Shown here in pieces: positions 1 to 7,441 of a DNA stretch of 64,000 nucleotides (the stretch's first letter is position 1; each line of letters starts with the position of its first letter). A program made the translations under genes and the position numbers. The notes under the pieces were generated by a model. It ran no database searches, was not told the origin of the DNA, and saw nothing but the letters and a program-made list of their open reading frames with translations. Where the stretch lies: the NCBI RefSeq assembly GCF_900119165.1, contig NZ_FPJG01000006.1, positions 8,842,001 through 8,906,000 on the forward strand, read 5' to 3'. The stretch comes from Amycolatopsis australiensis. GTDB lineage: Bacteria > Actinomycetota > Actinomycetes > Mycobacteriales > Pseudonocardiaceae.

Positions 1-158
1 ACGTTGGACTTCGCGAGCCCGACCCGGCAGCTGAGCTCCCGCAGGCTGATGTCGGCGACCGGCCGCTCCGCCAGCAGCTCCCGCGCGGCGGCGAGGATCG
101 CGGTGCGACGCGCCGCGATCTGCTCCGGCCGCCGGGCACGCTGGAATCCGGCGCTCAT
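1..158 (-). CDS. TetR-family regulator, N-terminal fragment cut by the window edge
   Basis: The reverse strand from the ATG at 158 reads into a typical TetR N-terminus: a basic start (MSAGFQRARRPEQIAARR), then a helix-turn-helix pattern with AAARELLAE and ISLRELSCRVGLAKSNV. Only about 52 codons lie inside the window, so the ligand-binding domain and target cannot be judged. The family normally represses a neighbouring gene as a dimer. The next genes (membrane protein and beta-lactamase pseudogene) run in the same direction upstream of it, but no operator palindrome is obvious in the 18-base gap. Confidence 0.7.
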   Translation of the reverse strand, partial: MSAGFQRARRPEQIAARRTAILAAARELLAERPVADISLRELSCRVGLAKSN

Positions 159-176
159 GGCGCCGACCCTAGCCGG

Positions 177-575
177 TCAGCCGCGCTGGACGGCCGTCCG
201 CCGCGTCCTGACCCGCCGGTAGCTCCAGCCGAGCAGCGCGAACAGGATGACCGACGACAGGATCAGGCTCGACCCGGTGCTCCAGCCGCTGAACGGCAGC
301 GACTTCACCGTGCCCCAGACGATGCCCGCGGCCAGCAGGGCCAGCCCGGCCAGCACCGAGCCGGCGATCCGCAGCGGCGAGGACACGCTGTCCTCGGCCG
401 CCTTCATCGCGCGGTCGCGCACCGGGTCGACGTACCGCTCGAGCGCCGGGAACTCCGAGGCGAGCAGCAGCAGCCCGGCGAGCACCAGCAGCAGCCCGGG
501 GCCGGGCAGCACGAGCAGCAGCACCCCGACCACCAGCAGGACGGCGCCCGCCACGACGATGAGGACGCGCTTCAC
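177..575 (-). CDS. Small integral membrane protein, PGPGW (TIGR02611)-like
   Basis: A 132-residue protein from a GTG whose first bases form a GTGA overlap with the stop of the upstream pseudogene (572-574). It has a hydrophobic N-terminus around the motif LVLPGPGLLLVLAGLLLL, a charged loop (ERYVDPVRDRAMKAAE), and two further hydrophobic segments near residues 65-85 and 100-120, so three or four membrane helices. The PGPG element after a first helix is typical of the TIGR02611/PGPGW membrane family, whose function is unknown. An in-frame GTG six codons earlier (593) is an alternative start. The tight coupling suggests co-transcription with the upstream gene before that gene decayed. Confidence 0.7.
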   Translation of the reverse strand: MKRVLIVVAGAVLLVVGVLLLVLPGPGLLLVLAGLLLLASEFPALERYVDPVRDRAMKAAEDSVSSPLRIAGSVLAGLALLAAGIVWGTVKSLPFSGWSTGSSLILSSVILFALLGWSYRRVRTRRTAVQRG

Positions 576-1704
576 ACGCTTTCCGACTCCCACGCGACCA
601 CTCCCGTCGTTTCGCCCGATTCTTCCCGTCCGGGCCGGTCCCTGCCACTCACGAGGGCCGATACCCGCGTCACGAGCACCACCAACGCGCCGAGCGTGCC
701 GCATCCGAGCGTGCCGGCCAGCCCGGGCCAGACGTACAGCAGCTGCCCGAACGTGCCCTGCCGCCCGGCGAACACGACGCTCATCAGCTCGGGCAGGAAC
801 AGCAGGACCAGGCCGGGGACCAGGTACGGCAGCAGCCGCAGCCCGGCCCGCCACGGACTCGTCCGGCGCGCCGCCCACCGCCGCGCGCGGACGGCACCGA
901 GCACGGCGAGCACCACCGAAAGGAGCAGCAGCGCGGCGAGCACCCGGTCCGCGACCACCCCGGCGGGCAGCGCGGGCTCGGGCGTTTCGCCGCCCACCAG
1001 CGTGGCGAGGCCCTGCGCCAGCGACTCGGCGTCGTTGTCGAGGGCCAGCCCGGTGGTGGCCAGCACCGCGATGCCGTAGCCGCCGGGCAGCAGGGATCTG
1101 CGCGGCGGTGTGGCTGAACCACTCGCCGTTGTGGGACAGCTGTCCCGGCCGCCAGGCCGCCCAGCCCAGCGCGTAGTCGCGGCCGGGTGCGGGGGTGTGC
1201 GCGAGCGCGACCGAGGCCGGGTGAGCACCCCGCCGCCGTCGCGCTGCGCGATCAGCCACCGCGCGAGGTCGCCGGCGGTGCTGAGGACGCCGTGGCTGCC
1301 GCCGGTGAACCAGACGGGCTCGGTCACCGGCACGTCGATCCCGAACGCCCGGACGTACCCCCGCGCGACGTCCGCGGGCGGCTCGTCCACGGTGGTGCTC
1401 GACGTCATCCCGAGCGGGGTGAACAGCCGCGTCCGCAGGTAGCCCGGAAACGGCTGCCCGGCGACGGCCTCGACGATCCGCGCCGCGACCTCGTAGTTCG
1501 GGTTGTGGTGGTGGAACTGCGTCCCGGGCTCGCTCGCCAGCCTCGCGTCCCGCAGCCGCGTGACGGCTTCGGCGAGGGTGTGCGTGCGGCTGCGCCGGCT
1601 TCAGGTCGGGAAACGCGGAATCGGCCATCCCGGACGTCTGGTCCAGCAGCATCCGGACGGTGATCCGGCAGGAGCACGGCGAGCACGAGGAAGAGCCCGG
1701 TCAT
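572..1704 (-). pseudogene. Serine beta-lactamase/PBP-family membrane protein, degraded by frameshifts and an internal deletion
   Basis: Pieces of a class C beta-lactamase-like protein are spread over two frames. From the ATG at 1704 a signal-like stretch (MTGLFLVLAVLLP) runs straight into the family block ITVRMLLDQTSGM in another frame, so the catalytic Ser-x-x-Lys region that normally lies between is missing. A further shift near 1590 leads to the Tyr-x-Asn-like block HHHNPNYEVAARIVEAV and then to MTSSTTVDEPP. A pair of compensating shifts near 1228 and 1098 brackets DYALGWAAW and the His-Asn-Gly block (HNGEWFSHTA). The C-terminus returns to frame with LLPGGYGIAVLATTG and four hydrophobic helices. 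Intact relatives are secreted or membrane-anchored serine hydrolases. Sequencing error could explain single shifts, but not the lost catalytic segment as well. Confidence 0.75.
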
Positions 1705-2075
1705 GAGGCTCGACGTAGAAAGCGGGCGCCCGGTCGCACCGCTGCCGGACGACGGGGACGACCCCCTACTTCCGGCCTTCTTGACGAACGCGTCCGGCCG
1801 CGCCCCGGGCCTCGCGAGTCCTTGTTGCCGCCGAATGCTTCGCGGCTCGGCCGGACGACTCCGCCGCGCCAGTGGTTGGCTCCGCAGGCGAGGCCGAGAT
1901 CCCGCGTGCACCCCGCCGCCGCGGACTACCCGCGGGCACGCCTCGACGCGGTCGGCCACCGGCGCGTCCGGGCCCGGCCGTGCCTGAACCAGCGCCTGCC
2001 GGACGCGTCCGGAATCGACCGCTGCCGGGTTCCCCGGCGCCGGGAAGGCGTGACCCACCTCCGGTACCGGGTGCG
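1705..2075. other. Intergenic stretch without a supported gene
   Basis: This 371-base region lies between the pseudogene start and the FMN reductase stop. Several open frames cross it, but their translations are Arg/Pro/Gly-rich with no domain, plausible start site or ribosome-binding site. It presumably holds the promoter of the pseudogene and the 3' untranslated region of the reductase operon. I see no strong hairpin or repeat. Confidence 0.4.
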
Positions 2076-2672
2076 CTATCCGTCCTGAGTGGACACTTCC
2101 GCCAGCAGCCGGTCGAACGGGACGAAGTCCGGGCCGGCCGGTACGGCGGGCCGTCCCGCGGCCAGTGCGGCCAGCTCGGCGCCCGCCTTGTCGATCCGCC
2201 GCTGCAGCGCACCTTCTCCACTGCCCCAGTCCGACGAAGCCGCGTACACGCCCGTCGCGACCGGGTCCGCCTTGAGGTAGGCGAACAGCGGCCGGAGCTG
2301 GTAGTCGAGCACCAGCGAATGCCGCTCGGTACCGCCCGTCGCGCCCAGCAGCACCGGCTTGCCCACCAGCGAGTCCGCGTCGAGGACGTCGAAGAACGAC
2401 TTGAACAGCCCGCTGTAGCCCGCCGTGAACACCGGCGTCACCGCGACTAGCGCGTCGGCGCCCGTGACCGTCTCGATCGCCGAGCGCAGCGCCGGGGCGG
2501 GGAACCCGGTCAAGAGGTTCTTCGTGACGTCCAGCGCGATGTCACGCAGCTCCACCACGGACACGTCGACCGGCTCGCCTGCCGCGGCGACCGTCGCCGC
2601 GGCCAGCCGGTCGGCCAGCAGCCGGGTCGAGGACGGGACCGAGAGTCCCGCCGTCACCACCGCGAGCTTCAT
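2076..2672 (-). CDS. NADPH-dependent FMN reductase, CE1759-like
   Basis: A 198-residue flavodoxin-fold reductase. It starts MKLAVVTAGLSVPSSTRLLAD, where the Ser/Thr-rich loop after the first strand binds the FMN phosphate, and has the family segments VELRDIA, ADALVAVTPVFTAGYSGLFKSFFD and LLGATGGT. It should supply reduced FMN from NAD(P)H in the cytoplasm. Its ATG overlaps the stop of the luciferase-like gene upstream (ATGA, 2669-2672), so the two are co-translated. That pairing matches the paired CE1758/CE1759 families, in which reductase and flavin-dependent monooxygenase form a two-component system. The substrate is unknown. Confidence 0.85.
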   Translation of the reverse strand: MKLAVVTAGLSVPSSTRLLADRLAAATVAAAGEPVDVSVVELRDIALDVTKNLLTGFPAPALRSAIETVTGADALVAVTPVFTAGYSGLFKSFFDVLDADSLVGKPVLLGATGGTERHSLVLDYQLRPLFAYLKADPVATGVYAASSDWGSGEGALQRRIDKAGAELAALAAGRPAVPAGPDFVPFDRLLAEVSTQDG

Positions 2673-3757
2673 GCCTGGCTCCCCACCAGAGCCGCGGCCT
2701 TCAGCGACTCGTGCGTCGGCGCGTCCGGCACGTTCGCCGGGCGCTTGGCGGCCAGTTCCTTGCGCAGCACCGGGACGACCTCTTCGCCCAGCAGGTCGAG
2801 CTGCTCCAGCACCGTCTTCAGCGGCAGGCCGGCGTGGTCCAGCAGGAACAGCTGGCGCTGGTAGTCGCCGAAGTGCTCGCGGAAGGTCAGCGTCTTGTCG
2901 ATGACCTCCTGCGGGCTGCCGACGGTCAGCGGCGTCTGGTCGGTGAACTCCTCCAGCGACGGCCCGTGCCCGTACACCGGCGCGTTGTCGAAGTAGGGCC
3001 GGAACTCCTTCCACGCGTCCTGCGACTTCGGCCGGATGAACGCCTGCCCGCCGAGGCCGACGATCGCCTGGTCGGCGGTGCCGTGCCCGTAGTGCTCGAA
3101 GCGCTGGCGGTAGAAGCCGATCAGCTGCTGGAAGTGCTCCTTCGGCCAGAAGATGTGGTTGGCGAAGAAGCCGTCGCCGTAGTACGCGGCCTGTTCGGCG
3201 ATCTCCGGGCTGCGGATCGAGCCGTGCCAGACGAACGGCGGGACGCCGTCCAGCGGCCGCGGGGTCGACGTGAAGCCCTGCAGCGGCGTGCGGAACTTGC
3301 CGGACCAGTCGACGACGTCCTCGCGCCACAGCTTGCGCAGCAGCGCGTAGTTCTCGATGGCCAGCGGGATGCCCTGGCGGATGTCCTGGCCGAACCACGG
3401 GTAGACCGGGCCGGTGTTGCCGCGGCCCATCATCAGGTCGACGCGGCCGTCGGCGAGGTGCTGCAGCATCGCGAAGTCCTCGGCGATCTTCACCGGGTCG
3501 TTCGTGGTGATCAGCGTGGTCGACGTGGAGAGGATGATCTTCGACGTCCGCGCCGCGATGTAGCCCAGCATCGTCGTCGGCGACGACGGCACGAAGGGCG
3601 GGTTGTGGTGCTCGCCGGTCGCGAAGACGTCGAGGCCGACCTCTTCGGCCTTGAGCGCGATGCGGACCATCGCCTTGATCCGCTCGTGTTCCGTCGGCGT
3701 GGTGCCGTTCGTGGGATCGGTCGTGACGTCGCCCACCGTGAAGATTCCGAACTGCAT
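2669..3757 (-). CDS. FMN-dependent luciferase-like monooxygenase, CE1758-like
   Basis: A 362-residue LLM-class (bacterial luciferase fold) enzyme. Diagnostic stretches are MQFGIFTVGDVT at the N-terminus, DVFATGEHHNPPF (the EHH motif of flavin-binding LLM proteins), TTLITTNDPVKIAEDFAMLQHLADGRVDLMMGRGN, and PPFVWHGS. The family oxidises small organic substrates with O2 and reduced FMN from a separate reductase, here the product of the overlapping downstream gene. The upstream gap (3758-3864) is shared with a divergent gene of unknown function. Nothing in the sequence defines the substrate. Length and motif order are normal. Confidence 0.85.
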   Translation of the reverse strand: MQFGIFTVGDVTTDPTNGTTPTEHERIKAMVRIALKAEEVGLDVFATGEHHNPPFVPSSPTTMLGYIAARTSKIILSTSTTLITTNDPVKIAEDFAMLQHLADGRVDLMMGRGNTGPVYPWFGQDIRQGIPLAIENYALLRKLWREDVVDWSGKFRTPLQGFTSTPRPLDGVPPFVWHGSIRSPEIAEQAAYYGDGFFANHIFWPKEHFQQLIGFYRQRFEHYGHGTADQAIVGLGGQAFIRPKSQDAWKEFRPYFDNAPVYGHGPSLEEFTDQTPLTVGSPQEVIDKTLTFREHFGDYQRQLFLLDHAGLPLKTVLEQLDLLGEEVVPVLRKELAAKRPANVPDAPTHESLKAAALVGSQA

Positions 3758-3864
3758 GACCTGCTCCCTTCGCGCCCCTCATCTTACATGCGCGTTCAAC
3801 TACTTCCAAGCAAGAGATATTCCGGCCGTCCGGTCCCCGGGAGGCACCCAGTAAGGTCAAGGGC

Positions 3865-5226
3865 ATGGACGCGGAGCTCGCTCGGCTGGGTCTGGCAGAA
3901 CGTTCGGTACGACTCCTCACGGGCCGCGACATCTGGGCCTCGATCACTCCCCTGCTCGCACCGCGCCGGAACCTGGTGGCCGCCTTCGGCCACGTCGGCC
4001 CCGGCGCGGCCGCGCTGCTGCCCCTGGAACCGGGCGACACGCTGATCACGGACGCGAGCCTCGACCTGGTGCTGTCGGGCGCGACGAGCCCGCACGCCCT
4101 GCTGCACTGGGTGAAGGCGGGCGTGATCGTGCACTCGCTGCGCGGGCTCAACGCGAAGCTGGTGATCGCCGAAGACGAGCCGTCGTTCGTCGTCGCCGGC
4201 TCGGCCGACGTCACCGCCGCGGGCCCCCGCCAGCTGTTCGAAGCCGTGACGGTCACCACCGAGCGGGACACCGTCGAGGAGGCCCAGGAGGCCTGGCTCG
4301 AGTGGTGCGACCTGGCGGGCCCGGCCCTGACGGCGGGCGACCTGGAGCCACTGCTGGAGCAGTACGGCGCGGGCAAGCCGGTCACGTCCCGGCCGCCGAC
4401 GGCGCGCCCCGCCGCGGCTCCGGCCCGCCCGGTGGTCACCAGCCGGCCGCCGGCACCGGTCCGCCCCGCGGCCGCGACACCGCCGCCGTCGCCGGTCCGC
4501 CCCGCCACGCCACCGGCGGCTCCTTCCCCGGCCCGTCCGGCGGCCACCTCGCCCGTTGCCCCGCCGCGGCCCGCCGGCGCCACGCCCGGCTCCTCCGACC
4601 GCCCGGATGCGCCGGAGCCCGCTCTCGCCGGGACGGACGGCCTGCAGCCCGCCGCTGCGGAGACAAGCTCTCCGGCCGAGGCCCCGGAACCGGTTGCGGA
4701 CGCCGAGCCCGAAGCCGCCGACGTGCCCCGCCCGGCGTGGCCGCGCCCGGCGGAGCTGTACCTGGTCAGCCTCGTCGAAGGCGGCGAACCTTCGGCCGAA
4801 GCCGAGTACCGCCTCGAAGAGCTGGCGCGCGAGTACACCCACCCCGGCGAGAACGGCGAATCGCCGTTCCGCGTCGAGCTGTTCTGGGCCGACGACGGCC
4901 AGGGCCAGGACCCGCCGCGCACGCTCCGGCCGGGCGTGCACGTGATCCGCGTCTACAGCCAGAAACAGGGCCGCGCCCTGGTCGGGTCGCGGATCGAGGC
5001 CCCCGGTCTCGTGCTGCACGCCTACGCCGACGAGTACGCCTACCCGCGGCGCACGTACTGCTACCTCCTGACGCGGGAGACGACGTCGAAGCCGGTGTTC
5101 GGCGACCTCCGCAAGGGCCTCGCCGCGATCGGCGAGAAGCCGAACTTCCGCAACAGCTTCCAGGTGCCGCGGAAGATCGAAGCGCTGCTCGGGCTGTGGC
5201 CCGACCTGGGCTACGACCCCCGCTAG
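3865..5226 (+). CDS. Protein of unknown function with Pro/Ala-rich linker; N-terminus faintly phospholipase D-like
   Basis: A 453-residue cytoplasmic protein with three parts. Residues 1-165 form a globular domain containing LNAKLVIAEDEPSFVVAGSADVTAAG. This pattern resembles the second half of a PLD-family HKD motif plus GSxN region, but lacks the catalytic histidine, so enzymatic activity is doubtful. Residues 170-290 are a disordered Pro/Ala/Arg then Glu-rich linker. Residues 295-453 form a second globular domain (ELYLVSLVEGGEPSAEAEYRLEELARE to LWPDLGYDPR) that I do not recognise. It ends 134 bases before parE on the same strand; the gap is long enough for parE to have its own promoter. The start is supported by AAGG and GGG upstream of the ATG. 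Confidence 0.75.
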   Translation: MDAELARLGLAERSVRLLTGRDIWASITPLLAPRRNLVAAFGHVGPGAAALLPLEPGDTLITDASLDLVLSGATSPHALLHWVKAGVIVHSLRGLNAKLVIAEDEPSFVVAGSADVTAAGPRQLFEAVTVTTERDTVEEAQEAWLEWCDLAGPALTAGDLEPLLEQYGAGKPVTSRPPTARPAAAPARPVVTSRPPAPVRPAAATPPPSPVRPATPPAAPSPARPAATSPVAPPRPAGATPGSSDRPDAPEPALAGTDGLQPAAAETSSPAEAPEPVADAEPEAADVPRPAWPRPAELYLVSLVEGGEPSAEAEYRLEELAREYTHPGENGESPFRVELFWADDGQGQDPPRTLRPGVHVIRVYSQKQGRALVGSRIEAPGLVLHAYADEYAYPRRTYCYLLTRETTSKPVFGDLRKGLAAIGEKPNFRNSFQVPRKIEALLGLWPDLGYDPR

Positions 5227-5360
5227 GGGCGGCGCGCGCCACTCCCGGGACGGCCGTCGCGCGAAAACTGTCGGGGTGGGCGGATATCCTGCACTACGGT
5301 GCCGGGGAGTCCGCACCACCACCTGCACTTTCGCGAGCCACGATCCGGGAGAACGACCCT

Positions 5361-7412
5361 GTGACTGCCGAGACCTTGTACGGGGCCGACGACCTGACGC
5401 ATCTCGAGGGTCTCGAAGCCGTCCGCAAACGACCCGGGATGTACATCGGCTCCACCGACAGCCGGGGCATCAACCACCTCTTCTCCGAGATCGTGGACAA
5501 CTCCACGGACGAGGGCGTGGCCGGGCACGCGACGAAGATCGTCGTCACCCTGCACGCCGACGGCAGCGTCCAGGTGGAAGACGACGGCCGCGGCATCCCC
5601 ACCGGCACCCACGCCAAGTCCGGTTTGTCCGGCGTCGAGCTGGTGCTGACGCGGCTGCACGCCGGCGGCAAGTTCGGCGGCTCCGGCTACAAGACCTCCG
5701 GCGGCCTGCACGGCGTCGGCGCATCGGCGGTCAACGCGCTGTCGCACCGCTTCGACGTCACGGTGAAGCAGGACGGCAAGGTCCACCAGATGTCGTTCAA
5801 GCACGGCGTCCCGGGCACCTTCGACGGGCCCGGCCCGAAGGCGAAGTTCACCCGCCGCTCCGGGCTGAACCTCGTCGGCAAGATGAAGCGCGGCGAGCGC
5901 TCCGGCACGTCGATCCGCTACTGGTACGACTCGCGCTACTTCGAGTCGGGCGCGGCGCTGGACGTCGAAGGCGTCCGGGCCAAGCTGCGCAACACCGCGT
6001 TCCTCGTCCCGGGCGTCACGTACGTGCTGCGCACCGCGATCGAAGACACGATCAACGAGGAGACGTTCCACTTCCCGAACGGCCTCGTCGACATGGTCGA
6101 CTTCCTGACGCCGTCGGGCGAAAAGCCGGTCTGCGGCACGCTGCTGATCACCGGTGAAGGCACGTACAAGGAGAACGCGGCCGACGCGGCGGGCGTCATG
6201 CAGTCCAATGTGGAGCGTCGCGCCGAGGTCGAGGTGGCGCTGCGCTGGGGCACCGGCTACGAGCGCACGATCGAGTGCTTCACCAACACGATCCGCAACG
6301 TCCACGGCGGCACGCACCGCCGCGGCTTCGACCGCGCGCTGACCAAGGCGCTGCAGGAGGCGATTTCCAAGACCCGCGGGCTGCTCAAGCCCAAGGAGGA
6401 CATGCCGACGACCGAGGACGTCCTGGAGGGCATGACCGCGGTCGTGCACGTGCGGATCCCGGAGCCGCAGTTCACCTCGCAGACGAAGGACGAGCTGTCC
6501 ACCGCCGGCATCACCCGGGTCATCCAGGGCATCGTCGACAAGCACGTGAAGGCCTGGACCGAGGACCGCAAGACGAAGTCCGAGGCCAAGGTCGTGCTGC
6601 AGAAGGTGGTCGACGCCGCCCGCGTCCGGCTCACGCAGAAGCAGCAGAAGGACGCGGCCCGGCGCAAGACGGCCCTCGAAGGCGCGGCGATGCCGCCGAA
6701 GCTGGTCGACTGCCGCACCACCGGCATCTCCCGCAGCGAGCTGTTCCTCGTCGAGGGCGACAGCGCGCTCGGGTCGGCCCGCATGGCGCGCGTCTCGGAG
6801 TACCAGGCGCTGCTGCCGCTGCGCGGCAAGATCCTGAACGTCCAGAAGGCGTCGCTCGGCGACACGTTGAAGAACGCCGAGATCGCGTCGATCGTGCAGG
6901 TGCTCGGCGCGGGCACCGGCCGCACGTTCGACCTGACGACCATGCGCTACGGCCGCGTGATCCTGATGGCCGACGCGGACGTCGACGGCTCGCACATCCG
7001 CACGCTGCTGATCACGTTGTTCGCCCGGTACATGCGCCCGGTGATCGAGGACGGCAGGCTGTACGCGGCGATGCCGCCGCTGCACAAGGTCGTCACGAAG
7101 GGCCGCAACCCGGAGACGCACTTCACCTTCACCCAGCGCGAGATGGAGCAGAAGGTCGCCGAGCTGGAGAAGGCGGGCAAGACGATCGTCAAGCCGGTGC
7201 CGCGGTTCAAGGGCCTCGGCGAGATGGACGCCGACGAGCTGTGGGAGACCACGATGAACCCGGCGACCCGCTCGGTCCGCCGCATCACCCTCGACGACGC
7301 CGAAGCCGCCGAGGCCGCACTGGAACTGCTGATGGGCGAGAAGGTCGAGCCCCGCCGCAACTGGCTGGTCGAATCGTCCGACCGCGTCGACCGCGAAGCC
7401 ATCGACGCCTGA
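5361..7412 (+). CDS. parE: DNA topoisomerase IV subunit B (ATPase subunit)
   Basis: A 683-residue type IIA topoisomerase B subunit starting at GTG. The GHKL ATPase motifs are present: EIVDNSTDEG (N box), DDGRGIPT, and GGLHGVGASAVNALS. The TOPRIM metal-binding motifs EGDSALGSA and DADVDGSHI follow near residues 470 and 540, and the C-terminus is the usual GLGEMDADELWETTMNP block. It hydrolyses ATP to drive strand passage with ParC in decatenation of daughter chromosomes. Adjacency to parC (29-base gap), and the absence of dnaA/recF-type neighbours usually found beside gyrB, favour the second type II enzyme of actinomycetes over gyrase. A GGAGA-like site lies just before the start. Confidence 0.85.
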   Translation: MTAETLYGADDLTHLEGLEAVRKRPGMYIGSTDSRGINHLFSEIVDNSTDEGVAGHATKIVVTLHADGSVQVEDDGRGIPTGTHAKSGLSGVELVLTRLHAGGKFGGSGYKTSGGLHGVGASAVNALSHRFDVTVKQDGKVHQMSFKHGVPGTFDGPGPKAKFTRRSGLNLVGKMKRGERSGTSIRYWYDSRYFESGAALDVEGVRAKLRNTAFLVPGVTYVLRTAIEDTINEETFHFPNGLVDMVDFLTPSGEKPVCGTLLITGEGTYKENAADAAGVMQSNVERRAEVEVALRWGTGYERTIECFTNTIRNVHGGTHRRGFDRALTKALQEAISKTRGLLKPKEDMPTTEDVLEGMTAVVHVRIPEPQFTSQTKDELSTAGITRVIQGIVDKHVKAWTEDRKTKSEAKVVLQKVVDAARVRLTQKQQKDAARRKTALEGAAMPPKLVDCRTTGISRSELFLVEGDSALGSARMARVSEYQALLPLRGKILNVQKASLGDTLKNAEIASIVQVLGAGTGRTFDLTTMRYGRVILMADADVDGSHIRTLLITLFARYMRPVIEDGRLYAAMPPLHKVVTKGRNPETHFTFTQREMEQKVAELEKAGKTIVKPVPRFKGLGEMDADELWETTMNPATRSVRRITLDDAEAAEAALELLMGEKVEPRRNWLVESSDRVDREAIDA

Positions 7413-7441
7413 GTTTTCCGTAGCTACCAAGGAGTTTCGCC

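Noticed and set aside
1405..2058. A 217-codon reverse-strand frame from 2058
   Set aside because: Only the part after 1704 carries family signatures, and these belong to the frameshifted pseudogene; the upstream part is biased composition without a start site.
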